Below, piece by piece: positions 1 to 7,747 of a stretch of 64,000 nt of DNA. Under the pieces are notes generated by a model, which worked only from the letters and a program-made list of their open reading frames with translations, made no database searches and was not told the DNA's origin. The position numbers and the translations under genes were made by a program. Numbering within the stretch: the first letter of the stretch is position 1; every line of letters begins with the position of its first letter. Source of the DNA: Microbacterium sp. SORGH_AS_0969 (lineage in GTDB: Bacteria > Actinomycetota > Actinomycetes > Actinomycetales > Microbacteriaceae); the NCBI RefSeq assembly GCF_030818255.1, contig NZ_JAUTAG010000001.1, positions 992,001 to 1,056,000 on the forward strand, read 5' to 3'.

Positions 1-1
1 G

Positions 2-1192
2 TTGATCCGGCTCATCCTGCGCTTCGTCGGCAACCACCCCACGCGGCTGGTGGTGGGCACCGCGCTTCTGACGTCGATCGTGTCGCTCGACGGCGACGGA
101 TCGACGACATTCATCATCGTGACCTCGGCATTCCTGCCGATCTACCTGCGTCTCGGCATGAGCCCGGTGATCCTCACCGTGGTGGCCGCGATGTCGAACG
201 GCGTGCTCAACACCGTGCCGTGGGGCGGCTCGACCGCACGTGCGGCCGCTGCGCTGAACGTGTCGCCCATCGACATCTTCGTGCCGATGATCCCCTCGAT
301 CGCGGCGGGTATCGGCGCTGTCCTGGTCCTGGCCTACCTGATGGGCCGCTCCGAAACGAAGCGCCTCGGCCGTCTCGAACTGACCGAGTCCCCGGGCTTC
401 CTCCGACGAGCGGATGCCGTCGGCGAAGAGATCCGGGCCGGTTCCTCGCGTCGGTTCCGAGACCGCAGCGCTCAGGAGAACGCCGCTCCGACGTGGAACT
501 CCTCGGTGGTCGTCACCAACAACTTCGCCGTTCCCGTCGACGACGAGGGCAAGAACATCCTCGACCGGCCGAACGCCCGCCCGAAGCTCATCTGGTTCAA
601 CCTGGTGCTCACTCTCGCCGTCATGACCACCCTCGTCATGGACATCACGGAGCCGGTCGTCATCTTCCTCGTCGCCGCCGCCCTCGCGCTGGTCGTGAAT
701 TTCCCGCGAGTTCAGGAACAGTCCGCGCAGATCAAAGCGCACGCCTCCTCGATCGTCTCGGTCGTCGGCATGGTGTTCGCTGCCTCCGTACTCACCGGTG
801 TCATGAGCGGCACCGGAATGGTCGAGGCGATGGCCGCCTGGCTGGTCAGCGTCATCCCGCCCGTGCTCGGACCGTTCATGGCGGTGATCGCCGGCATCCT
901 GAGCATTCCGTTGACCTTCATCATGACCAACGACGCGTTCTACTTCGGGGTCCTGCCGATCCTCGCCGAGACCGCAGGGCACTTCGGTATCGAACCGGTC
1001 GAGATGGCGCGTGCCTCGCTCGTCGGTCAGGCCCTGCATCAGTCGAGCCCTCTGGTGGCGTCGTTCCTGCTGCTCATCGGTCTCGCGAACGTCAACCTCG
1101 GAGAGCACTTCAAGAAGGTGATCTGGCGCGGCACGATCGTCGCGCTGGTCATGCTCGCCGTCGGCGGCTTCATCGCCTACCCCCTCTTCTGA
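2..1192 (+). CDS. CitMHS-family citrate/carboxylate transporter, 5'-truncated by window edge
   Basis: An inner-membrane secondary transporter, probably for citrate (often as a metal complex) or a related carboxylate driven by protons. The 396 visible residues contain the family hallmark SLDGDGSTTF near the visible start, followed by many hydrophobic helices and a hydrophilic central loop at about residues 115-195. Full-length CitM relatives have roughly 90 more residues before the LDGDGSTT motif, so the true start lies before the window. The gene ends in TGA and the aldehyde dehydrogenase follows 27 bp later on the same strand, which suggests co-transcription. Substrate is inferred from family only. 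Confidence 0.8.
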   Translation: MIRLILRFVGNHPTRLVVGTALLTSIVSLDGDGSTTFIIVTSAFLPIYLRLGMSPVILTVVAAMSNGVLNTVPWGGSTARAAAALNVSPIDIFVPMIPSIAAGIGAVLVLAYLMGRSETKRLGRLELTESPGFLRRADAVGEEIRAGSSRRFRDRSAQENAAPTWNSSVVVTNNFAVPVDDEGKNILDRPNARPKLIWFNLVLTLAVMTTLVMDITEPVVIFLVAAALALVVNFPRVQEQSAQIKAHASSIVSVVGMVFAASVLTGVMSGTGMVEAMAAWLVSVIPPVLGPFMAVIAGILSIPLTFIMTNDAFYFGVLPILAETAGHFGIEPVEMARASLVGQALHQSSPLVASFLLLIGLANVNLGEHFKKVIWRGTIVALVMLAVGGFIAYPLF

Positions 1193-1219
1193 ATCCCCGC
1201 ATCACAGAAAGGCACCACC

Positions 1220-2632
1220 ATGGCCATCACCTCGGTGAATCCCGCGACCGAAGAGGTCGTCGCATCCTTCGACCTGCACACCCCCGACGAGGTCGAGCAG
1301 AAGCTGGCCGCGGCCGCTGCCGCTCAGCGCGCATGGCGGCGCACCCCCGCCGAGGAGCGCACGGCGCTGTTGAGCCGCATCGCGGAGGTGTTGCGCGAGG
1401 GCAGCGAGGAGTACGCGCAGATCATCACGCGCGAGATGGGCAAGCCCATCGCCGAGTCGCGGGCAGAGATCGAGAAGTGCGCGGTCACGCTGGACTACTA
1501 CGCCGCTCACGCGCCGAAGTTCCTCGCCAACGAGAGGGTGGACTCGAACGCGAGCGAGAGCGCGGTGGTGTTCGACCCGCTGGGGGTGGTGTTGGCGATC
1601 ATGCCGTGGAACTACCCGTTCTGGCAGTTCTTCCGCTTCGCCGCCCCCGCGCTGGCGTCCGGGAACGCGCCGTTCCTCAAGCACGCCAACAACGTGCCCG
1701 AGGCGGCGCTCGCGGTCGAGGAGATCGTTCGCAAGGCCGGCGCCCCCGAGGGCCTGTGCACGACCGTGCTCATCGATGCCGGCGACGTGAAGGCGCTGAT
1801 CGACGATGACCGCATCGCCGCGGTCACCCTGACGGGCTCGACGCAGGTGGGCCGGATCGTGGCGTCGCAGGCAGGCACCGCGTTGAAGAAGCAGGTGCTC
1901 GAGCTCGGCGGGTCGGACCCCTTCATCGTGCTCGCGGACGCCGACATCGCCGAGGCGGCGAAGGTGGCGGTGAAGGCGCGGTTCACCAACGTCGGGCAGA
2001 GCTGCGTGAACGCCAAGCGCTTCATCGTCGAGGAGGCGGTGGCCGACGAGTTCGTCGCGGCCTTCGTCGAACATGCTTCGGCGCTGAAGGTCGGCGACCC
2101 GATGGAGGACGACACGAACATCGGGCCGATGGCGCGGGCGAACCTGCGCGACGACCTGCATCAGCAGGTGCTGCGGACACTGGAGAACGAGAACACCGTG
2201 CTCAAGCTCGGCGGGGCTCCGCTCGACGGTCCCGGGTTCTTCTATCCGCCCACGGTCATCGACCACGTCCGCCCGGGCGACACCGCGTTCGAGGAAGAGA
2301 CGTTCGGTCCTGTTGCGGCGATCATCCGCGCACGCGACACCGCGCACGCGATCGAACTGGCCAACGACACCGAGTACGGCCTCGGTGCCGCCCTGTGGAC
2401 CCGAGACCTCGACCTCGCCCGGCGCCTGGTGCGAGAAATCGACGCGGGAGCGGTGTTCGTCAACGGCATGGTCGCCTCCGATGCTCGCCTGCCCTTCGGC
2501 GGCATCAAAGCGTCCGGCTACGGCCGCGAGCTCGGCATCCACGGGCTGCGGGAGTTCGTCAACGTCAAGACCATGTGGATCGGGCCCGCGAAAGCCCCCG
2601 CCCCCACCACCGGCGAGAAGATCGGCGAGTAA
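1220..2632 (+). CDS. NAD(P)-dependent aldehyde dehydrogenase, succinate-semialdehyde dehydrogenase type
   Basis: A cytosolic enzyme that oxidises an aldehyde to the acid with NAD(P)+; the closest family pattern is GabD-type succinate-semialdehyde dehydrogenase. At 470 aa it is full length. PWNYPFWQ (129-136) and TGSTQVG (205-211) match the cofactor fold. The general base is Glu228 in ELGGSDP and the catalytic thiol is Cys262 in GQSCVNAKRF, at the usual 34-residue spacing. ATG is preceded by AGAAAGG. It lies between a carboxylate transporter and a cupin-ABM protein whose start is 3 bp downstream, so the three probably form an uptake-and-oxidation operon. The precise aldehyde is not shown by the sequence. 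Confidence 0.85.
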   Translation: MAITSVNPATEEVVASFDLHTPDEVEQKLAAAAAAQRAWRRTPAEERTALLSRIAEVLREGSEEYAQIITREMGKPIAESRAEIEKCAVTLDYYAAHAPKFLANERVDSNASESAVVFDPLGVVLAIMPWNYPFWQFFRFAAPALASGNAPFLKHANNVPEAALAVEEIVRKAGAPEGLCTTVLIDAGDVKALIDDDRIAAVTLTGSTQVGRIVASQAGTALKKQVLELGGSDPFIVLADADIAEAAKVAVKARFTNVGQSCVNAKRFIVEEAVADEFVAAFVEHASALKVGDPMEDDTNIGPMARANLRDDLHQQVLRTLENENTVLKLGGAPLDGPGFFYPPTVIDHVRPGDTAFEEETFGPVAAIIRARDTAHAIELANDTEYGLGAALWTRDLDLARRLVREIDAGAVFVNGMVASDARLPFGGIKASGYGRELGIHGLREFVNVKTMWIGPAKAPAPTTGEKIGE

Positions 2633-2635
2633 CTC

Positions 2636-3373
2636 ATGAGCATCGAGAGCATCACCTCCCAGCCCGCGCACGTCTTCCGCCCCGAGCAGCTCCCTTCCAA
2701 GAACCGCGGCGGCGGCGCCCGAACGATCCCTCTCGTCACCGCTGCTCGGGGCGCGACGACCTACCTCAACGGCGTCACGATCTTCGAGCCCGGTGCCGCG
2801 ATCGGCCACCACACGCACAACGTCGCCGAGTCGGTCATGGTCATCGCCGGCCGCGCCGTCGTCGACATCGACGGAGAGCGAACCGCGCTGAACACGTTCG
2901 ACACCACGTTCGTGCCCGCCAACGTCGCCCACCACTTCGAGAACGCCTCCGACACGGAGGAGATGAGGATCTTCTGGACGTACGGATCGCTCGATGCCAC
3001 CCGCACCCTCACCGCGTCCGGGGAACACGGACGAGTGGATGCCGAATCCGCCGACACCGCTGCCGGCTCGGTACGGATGGTGACCGAGATGGCGACCATC
3101 GACGTCCTGCCCGGTCACAAGAAAGACTTCGAGGCCGCCGTGGCGAAGGCCGCCCCGCTGTTCCAGCGGGCGCGCGGGGCACGGACGCTCCGGCTGGAGT
3201 CCTCGGAGGAGAGCCCGCAGACCTACCGACTCTTCGTCGGTTGGGAAAGCATCGACGATCACGAGAGCTTCCGCGCCTCTGCGGCGTTCTCTCGCTGGCG
3301 AGAACTCATCGGCCCTCACCTGGGCGCGACGCCGCAGGTGGAACACCTGCGTAACACTCTCACTGCGTTCTGA
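2636..3373 (+). CDS. Cupin / antibiotic-biosynthesis-monooxygenase (ABM) fusion protein
   Basis: A 245-aa two-domain protein. Residues about 35-115 form a cupin barrel: HHTHNVAE supplies metal ligands, and a second motif contains FVPANVAHHF. Residues about 140-240 look like an ABM/EthD-type ferredoxin-like domain of the putative quinol monooxygenase kind, with YRLFVGWESIDDHESFRAS. Cupin-ABM fusions are uncommon; ABM proteins are usually stand-alone dimers of about 100 aa. The gene starts 3 nt after the aldehyde dehydrogenase stop, implying translational coupling. The function is likely oxidation or isomerisation of a small oxygenated molecule linked to the upstream dehydrogenase, but the substrate is unknown. 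Confidence 0.7.
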   Translation: MSIESITSQPAHVFRPEQLPSKNRGGGARTIPLVTAARGATTYLNGVTIFEPGAAIGHHTHNVAESVMVIAGRAVVDIDGERTALNTFDTTFVPANVAHHFENASDTEEMRIFWTYGSLDATRTLTASGEHGRVDAESADTAAGSVRMVTEMATIDVLPGHKKDFEAAVAKAAPLFQRARGARTLRLESSEESPQTYRLFVGWESIDDHESFRASAAFSRWRELIGPHLGATPQVEHLRNTLTAF

Positions 3374-3472
3374 CGCTGTTGATCGCGGGCACGTCGCGCA
3401 GGCAACCGCTCGGCCGGATCGCGCGAAGTACCCGAGAGCGCTGCAAAGCTGAGGCTTCTTCGGGTCGATCTC

Positions 3473-3847
3473 TCACGCGGATGAGCGACGCGCGTTGGCG
3501 AGGAGGTCCGAATAGCCCGCACCTGTGAGGTACGAGATCACCGCATCTCGACTTCTCTCGAGGCACACGATCCGGTTCTCCACGACGCGGAGCTCTCGCG
3601 CGAGTTCCGCCGCTTCGGCACGCTTCGCCGGTCCGGCGGTTTCGATGTTCAAGACGATCTTGATCATCCGGGTGGAAAGGCCCGCCTCGACGAGAGCGCG
3701 GACATGGCGGGCATGCTCGACCTGCTCATCCGAGTAGTCCCGGTACCCGTTCGCCGCGCGCGACGCGGCGATGAGGCCCTGCTGTTCGTAGTAGCGCAGC
3801 ATGCGCGCCGGCGCTCCGACCGCTTCTGCCGCCTCGCTGATCTTCAT
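3473..3847 (-). CDS. MerR-family transcriptional regulator
   Basis: A 124-aa regulator with an N-terminal MerR winged helix, MKISEAAEAVGAPARMLRYY, followed by RAANGYRDYS and a dimerisation coiled coil. The C-terminus lacks a cysteine cluster, so it does not resemble metal or SoxR-type sensors. The reading frame extends further upstream, but the start at 3847 fits the family N-terminus. It is divergent from an NmrA-type reductase and the shared spacer holds a typical MerR operator, so it probably controls that gene and itself. Confidence 0.88.
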   Translation of the reverse strand: MKISEAAEAVGAPARMLRYYEQQGLIAASRAANGYRDYSDEQVEHARHVRALVEAGLSTRMIKIVLNIETAGPAKRAEAAELARELRVVENRIVCLERSRDAVISYLTGAGYSDLLANARRSSA

Positions 3848-3876
3848 GCCGCACCACCCCGACGCGCCTTGATTTG

Positions 3877-3898
3877 ACCTTGACAGTGATGTCAAAGT
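3877..3898. promoter_or_regulatory. MerR-type operator between merR and NmrA-like reductase
   Basis: ACCTTGAC and GTCAAAGT form an imperfect inverted repeat (7 of 8 positions) around a 6-nt centre. This matches the form of operators used by actinobacterial MerR regulators inside an over-long promoter spacer. It lies in the 110-bp gap between the two divergent genes. Confidence 0.75.
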
Positions 3899-3957
3899 TT
3901 AGCCTTTCTGCGAGTGAAGGGTCCCGACCGCCGGGACCGATGAGAGGAACAGAACCC

Positions 3958-4893
3958 ATGCGCAGCTGGGATGGACAGTCACGGAGAATCCTCGTGATCG
4001 GAGCGGGAGAGCTCGGGATGCCCGTTCTTCGCAACGTCGCCCGACGTGCCGCCGCGGTCGAGGGCTCCTCGATCGACGTGCTCCTGCGAAGCACCACCAC
4101 AGAATCGCCCGCACCCGCGAAACAGCGCGATCTGGCGGAGATCCGGCAGCTCGGAATCGGCATCGTCCACGGCGATCTGGTGACGAACACTGTCGACGAC
4201 CTCGCCCGGATCTTTCGGGACTACGACACCGTGATCGGCTGCACCGGCATCACCGCCGGTCTCGACACGCCGATGAAGGTGGCGCGCGCCGCGCTGGGCG
4301 CGGAGTTGCCCCGGTACTTCCCGTGGCAGTTCGGCGTCGACTTCGACGTGATCGGTCGTGGCAGCCCGCAAGACATCTTCGACGCCCAACTCGACGTTCG
4401 CGACCTTCTCCGATCACAGCACGACACCGAGTGGGTGATCATCTCCACCGGCATGTTCATGAACTACCTCTTCGACGCCGACTCCGGCATGGTCGACCTC
4501 GCTCACGACACCGTCAACGCGCTCGGAGCCGCGGACACCACCGTCACGGTCACCACCCCGGAAGACATCGGCGCCCTCACAGCGGACATCGTGTTCGCTG
4601 CGCCGCGCATCCGCAACGAAATCCTCTATGTCGCGGGGGACACGATCTCGTACGGCCAGCTGGCCACCACCCTCGAGACGGTCCTGGGTCGGCCCTTCGA
4701 ATTGCGCGTATGGTCCGAGCCGACCCTCATGGCCGAGTTGGCTGCCGACCCCGACAACATGACCCGAAAGTACCGCGCCGCCTTCGCTCAGGGCCGCGGT
4801 GTCGCGTGGAACAAGGCAGACACCTACAACGAGCGCCACGGCATCTCGACGACGACCCTCGACGAATGGATCCGCACTCACCTCGCCGCGTGA
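3958..4893 (+). CDS. NmrA-like / aromatic alcohol (isoflavone) reductase-type NAD(P)-binding protein
   Basis: A 311-aa atypical short-chain dehydrogenase. The Rossmann motif RILVIGAGELGMPVLRN (about 10-26) binds NAD(P)H. PRYFPWQFGVDFD and WVIISTGMFMNY fit the NmrA/isoflavone reductase fold. The start at 3958 is chosen over two upstream in-frame ATGs because GAGAGGAAC precedes it at good spacing. Its expression is probably switched by the divergent MerR. The family includes redox sensors and reductases of aromatic or quinone-like compounds; the substrate here is unknown. Confidence 0.75.
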   Translation: MRSWDGQSRRILVIGAGELGMPVLRNVARRAAAVEGSSIDVLLRSTTTESPAPAKQRDLAEIRQLGIGIVHGDLVTNTVDDLARIFRDYDTVIGCTGITAGLDTPMKVARAALGAELPRYFPWQFGVDFDVIGRGSPQDIFDAQLDVRDLLRSQHDTEWVIISTGMFMNYLFDADSGMVDLAHDTVNALGAADTTVTVTTPEDIGALTADIVFAAPRIRNEILYVAGDTISYGQLATTLETVLGRPFELRVWSEPTLMAELAADPDNMTRKYRAAFAQGRGVAWNKADTYNERHGISTTTLDEWIRTHLAA

Positions 4894-4972
4894 ACCCGCC
4901 CTCCCGGTGGAGTGAACGCCGACCGCTCTGGCTGAGGAAGCCCACGCCACCGCCACCGGCGAACTCCTCGCC

Positions 4973-5006
4973 GCGAGCAGTGAGCGCGAGCAGTGAGCGC
5001 GAGCAG
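4973..5006. repeat. Short tandem repeat (TGAGCGCGAGCAG units)
   Basis: Two and a half copies of a 13-bp unit TGAGCGCGAGCAG lie in the gap between two convergent genes. Such runs expand and contract by slippage. No gene or clear terminator hairpin is seen in this gap. Confidence 0.6.
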
Positions 5007-5056
5007 GAGGCGCGAGGAGCGCGGGTGCGAACGCCGTTCCGGCCGCGGCCCGGGGC

Positions 5057-5593
5057 TCACCGCGTGGCGGTGCTCAGCGCCTTCGCGAAGCACCGCGACC
5101 CCGCGAACCGCACGTACGGCAGGAACACCGGGATCGCGCGGTAGCCGATCCGCTCGTACAGCGCGATCGCCTCGGGCTGCCGATCACCGGTCTGCAGGAT
5201 GAGGCGCTCGGCCCCGCGCGCCCGGGCGAGGCGCTCCAGCTCGGCCATGAGCGCGCGGCTCGCCCCGCGCCCGCGCGCGCGGCGATCGACGAACACGCGC
5301 TTGACCTCGAGGTCGTCGTCGAGGGCGCGAAGAGCGGCGTGGCCCATCGGGCCCCCCGAGGGGTCGAGCACGAGGATCACGTCGACGATCGTGGCCGGGT
5401 CGACCGCGAAGTCCTGCGCGAGCAGCGCGGCGGTCTCGTCATCGAACGCCGCGAACACCTCGGCGTACCGCGGGCCGATCTCGTCGTCCATCGCCGCGCG
5501 CAGCGCCACCGCTCGCTCGTCGTCCCAGTCGACGCGCTCGATCGTCCACGCGATCGACTCCACGGCTGCGCCGGAAGACACCGACCCCGTCAT
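5057..5593 (-). CDS. GNAT-family N-acetyltransferase
   Basis: A 178-aa cytosolic acetyltransferase. Motif A, VKRVFVDRRARGRGAS (about 97-112), contains the acetyl-CoA pyrophosphate loop. The C-terminal part has QPEAIALYERIGYRAIP, the usual beta-6/7 region. The start at 5593 is chosen because the open frame further upstream has poor codon use, and because a small ORF in another frame ends exactly here through an ATGA overlap. The acceptor substrate is unknown. Confidence 0.8.
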   Translation of the reverse strand: MTGSVSSGAAVESIAWTIERVDWDDERAVALRAAMDDEIGPRYAEVFAAFDDETAALLAQDFAVDPATIVDVILVLDPSGGPMGHAALRALDDDLEVKRVFVDRRARGRGASRALMAELERLARARGAERLILQTGDRQPEAIALYERIGYRAIPVFLPYVRFAGSRCFAKALSTATR

Positions 5594-5773
5594 GTCCCGC
5601 TCGCCACGATCCCGGCATCCGTCGCCACTCCCTCGGCGCGGGCGGTCGGGGTCTTCTCCCCCGCCTCCACGGCGAAGGGCAGCCGATTCTCCGCCGGCGG
5701 CAGCGGGCAGGAGGAACCCGTGCGCCTCGTGCCCCGCGGCCCACTCGCTCGCGAAGGTGTCGACTCGGGTCAT
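5590..5773 (-). pseudogene. Small frameshifted ORF upstream of the GNAT gene
   Basis: An ATG at 5773 preceded by GAGGAGAACG opens a frame beginning MTRVDTFASEWAAGHEAHGF with strongly GC-biased third positions up to about 5700. After that point good codon use moves to the +1 frame, ending ...DAGIVASGT with a stop that overlaps the GNAT start (ATGA at 5593-5590). Read together, the two halves make a small protein of about 60 aa with one frameshift near 5695-5715. Frameshift mutation, sequencing error or programmed shift cannot be told apart here. I do not recognise the family. Confidence 0.45.
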
Positions 5774-5948
5774 CGTTCTCCTCGGGTGATGGGCGGACCG
5801 GATGCCACCCCTCCAGCATGCGCCGACCTCGCCGCCGCGGCACCGGCGCCTGACACACGGCGTCGCGCGGCGTCACGCCCCGTCATGACGACCCGCTCAG
5901 ACAGGCCCACGGTTTGCGCGACGGCCATGACCGGCGCAGAGTGTCTCG

Positions 5949-6665
5949 GTGACCACCGCTCCCGCCCTCGACATCCCGCACGCCGACGCCACCGTCCTCG
6001 ACAACGCCGCCTGGCACTCGCTCGCGGGCCCGCACTCCTCGTTCGCGATCGGCGGCGACCTCGTGCGCCGGTATCCCGCCGACGTCGCGCCCTTCGTCGC
6101 GGTGCGCTCGTGGGAGGAGCCCGGCGTCTGGGACGCGCTGCGCGACCTCGTCGGCACCGGCGCCGATGTGGGGCTCTCGGGTTACGAGGGCGGCTTTCCC
6201 GACGGGTGGGAGTACCTCGGCGGCGGCGAGGGCGTCCAGCTCGTCGAGACCGACGCGCTGAAGACCCGCCCCGACGACGAGGCGATCGAGCTGGGCGCGG
6301 ACGACGCCGCCGACATGATCGCGATCGTCGACCGCAATCAGCCCGGCCCGTTCCGGCCCCGAACCTACGAGCTGGGCCGGTACATCGGCATCCGTCGTGA
6401 GGGTCGGCTCGTCGCCATGGCGGGCGAGCGCCTGCACCCGACGGGATGGACCGAGATCAGCGCTGTCGCGGTGGATGCCGATCACCGGCGCCAGGGCCTC
6501 GCCTCGCGCCTGGTGCTCGACGTAGCCTCCCACATCCAGCAGCGCGGAGACCGGGCGCTGCTGCACGCCGCGGCGGCGAACGTGAACGCGATCGCGGCGT
6601 ACGAGAAGCTCGGCTTCGCCCTGCGCCGGCGAAACAGGTTCGCGTCGGTGCGGACGCCGGCCTGA
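5949..6665 (+). CDS. GNAT-family N-acetyltransferase (FR47-like)
   Basis: A 238-aa protein with a C-terminal GNAT domain. VAVDADHRRQGLASRLV (about 173-189) is the acetyl-CoA loop, and NVNAIAAYEKLGFALRRRN is the typical beta-6/7 region. The first ~110 residues are a less conserved N-terminal half. The start is GTG at 5949. It is transcribed away from the other GNAT gene; the 175-bp spacer probably holds both promoters. Acceptor unknown. Confidence 0.78.
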   Translation: MTTAPALDIPHADATVLDNAAWHSLAGPHSSFAIGGDLVRRYPADVAPFVAVRSWEEPGVWDALRDLVGTGADVGLSGYEGGFPDGWEYLGGGEGVQLVETDALKTRPDDEAIELGADDAADMIAIVDRNQPGPFRPRTYELGRYIGIRREGRLVAMAGERLHPTGWTEISAVAVDADHRRQGLASRLVLDVASHIQQRGDRALLHAAAANVNAIAAYEKLGFALRRRNRFASVRTPA

Positions 6666-6700
6666 GCGCGAGCGAACCGGGCTCCCGCCTGCGCCTCGAC

Positions 6701-6724
6701 TTCCGAATGCATTCGGAATACAAT
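6701..6724 (+). promoter_or_regulatory. Perfect 18-bp palindromic operator plus leaderless -10 of the TA pair
   Basis: TTCCGAATG/CATTCGGAA at 6701-6718 is a perfect palindrome. It touches TACAAT (6719-6724), which sits 7 nt before the ATG at 6732, the usual leaderless spacing. Phd/YefM-type antitoxins autorepress through short palindromes at the -10, so this is the likely binding site. Confidence 0.72.
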
Positions 6725-6731
6725 GTGGGGC

Positions 6732-7193
6732 ATGGGTACCGCGACATTCCTCCCCGCTCATTCGCGGCGGTCGTCCGATCTCAGCAAGCACTCGGCCGAA
6801 GTCTTCGCCGAAGCCGAAGATCACCCCATCACCGTCACGCGACGCGACGGGCAGACGCTCGTTCTCATGTCCGAGCGCGAGGCGAACGCCCGGGCACAGC
6901 TCTTGAACTTCGCGGCGCAGCTCATCACGGTGACCCTCGACGACGACGGGCCATTGGAAGAGCGCATGGCGAAGACATTTCCGTGGATGCTGGCGCTCTC
7001 GCACGCCGATCGGACGCAGTGCGCACAAGACCTCATCGATGCCGCGCGCGCATCGTTTGCGACCGATCAGCCTCACCTCGCGCTCGCGGAACTCACCTCG
7101 TGGAAAGAGACCGCGGTCGCCGTCGCCGCCGGGCTCGGCACGACGGTGGTCGACTGGCTCGATGACGACGGCGAGACCGTCGAGCGTCCCTGA
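6732..7193 (+). CDS. Phd/YefM-like antitoxin
   Basis: A 153-aa protein whose first half resembles prevent-host-death antitoxins: an N-terminal strand, FAEAEDHPITVTRRDGQTLVL, and a helix MSEREANARAQLL. The C-terminal half is longer than classic Phd and would neutralise the toxin. The start at 6732 is preferred over 6723 because the -10 TACAAT lies 7 nt before it and the family N-terminus fits. The probable toxin starts 2 nt after the stop. Confidence 0.7.
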   Translation: MGTATFLPAHSRRSSDLSKHSAEVFAEAEDHPITVTRRDGQTLVLMSEREANARAQLLNFAAQLITVTLDDDGPLEERMAKTFPWMLALSHADRTQCAQDLIDAARASFATDQPHLALAELTSWKETAVAVAAGLGTTVVDWLDDDGETVERP

Positions 7194-7195
7194 GC

Positions 7196-7546
7196 ATGGC
7201 AGCTTCGAAGCGCGGCGAGGTCGTTCCGCGCCCTCCGAAGAAGATCGAGTACGAGGTTCGATTCGCGACGGTGGATGCCCGGCGCGGCTGGCAAGACCTG
7301 GTCGCGACGGTTCGCAACGCCATGGCCGACTGCGGGGATTTCCTCACGCGAGCCCCGCTGACGACGACACCGACGAACTACCGGCTGAAAGGCGAACTGG
7401 GAACCATCACACGTGCGGGTGTGACCCACGAGCGATGGCAGCACAAGCCGACGCTCAAGGGTGGCGCGCGCGTCTGGTTCTTTGTCGTAGACCGCACGGT
7501 GTGGCTCGAGCACGTCCACACGAGCCACCCCAACGAAACGAAGTAG
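7196..7546 (+). CDS. RelE/HigB-like toxin of the TA pair
   Basis: A 116-aa basic protein. The C-terminal pattern GGARVWFFVVDRTVWLEHVH followed by SHPNETK recalls actinobacterial RelE-superfamily toxins that sit after Phd-type antitoxins; those cut mRNA at the ribosome. Its start is 2 nt after the antitoxin stop, so it is translationally coupled. Catalytic residues cannot be assigned with confidence by eye. Confidence 0.62.
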   Translation: MAASKRGEVVPRPPKKIEYEVRFATVDARRGWQDLVATVRNAMADCGDFLTRAPLTTTPTNYRLKGELGTITRAGVTHERWQHKPTLKGGARVWFFVVDRTVWLEHVHTSHPNETK

Positions 7547-7600
7547 AGCCTCTCCGCCCCCCGGTCACGAGCCCAGAACGGCGCGGGCGGAAGGACAACC

Positions 7601-7661
7601 CTGAGTGTCCAAGAAACCCGGACAAGTTTCCTGACGCGTCCGGGTGTTGTGGACACTCAAC
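7601..7661. repeat. 60-bp palindromic element, divergent copy (family I, copy a)
   Basis: The outer arms TGAGTGTCCAAG and the matching GGACACTCA are those of the family, but the inner arm is ACCCGGAC/GTCCGGGT instead of CACGCCG/CGGCGTG. Pairing is kept although the sequence changed, which supports a selected hairpin. It lies just after the toxin gene. Confidence 0.7.
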
Positions 7662-7678
7662 GGCGTGCCCGCTCATGC

Positions 7679-7703
7679 GTGACCGCGCGTGACCGTCCGT
7701 GAC
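7679..7703. promoter_or_regulatory. Three GTGAC half-sites phased every 10 bp
   Basis: GTGAC occurs at 7679, 7689 and 7699, one per helical turn, about 30 bp upstream of the -10 of the monooxygenase gene. The complementary GTCAC series recurs at 16908-16942 in the divergent promoter of the linked catabolic genes. Direct repeats with 10-bp spacing are typical of OmpR/PhoB-type response regulators. Confidence 0.6.
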
Positions 7704-7734
7704 AGCGCGCCGACCGTGCCGCCGACGCCGCGGC

Positions 7735-7747
7735 TAGCGTGACCGAC
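7735..7747 (+). promoter_or_regulatory. Leaderless -10 element (TAGCGT) for the LLM monooxygenase
   Basis: TAGCGT at 7735-7740 lies exactly 7 nt before the ATG at 7748, and no ribosome-binding site is present. This decides the start at 7748 over the in-frame GTG at 7739, which falls in the -10. Confidence 0.65.

Noticed and set aside
1202..3346. 714-codon minus-strand frame opposite the aldehyde dehydrogenase
   Set aside because: No recognisable domain; the + strand genes are clear and coupled.
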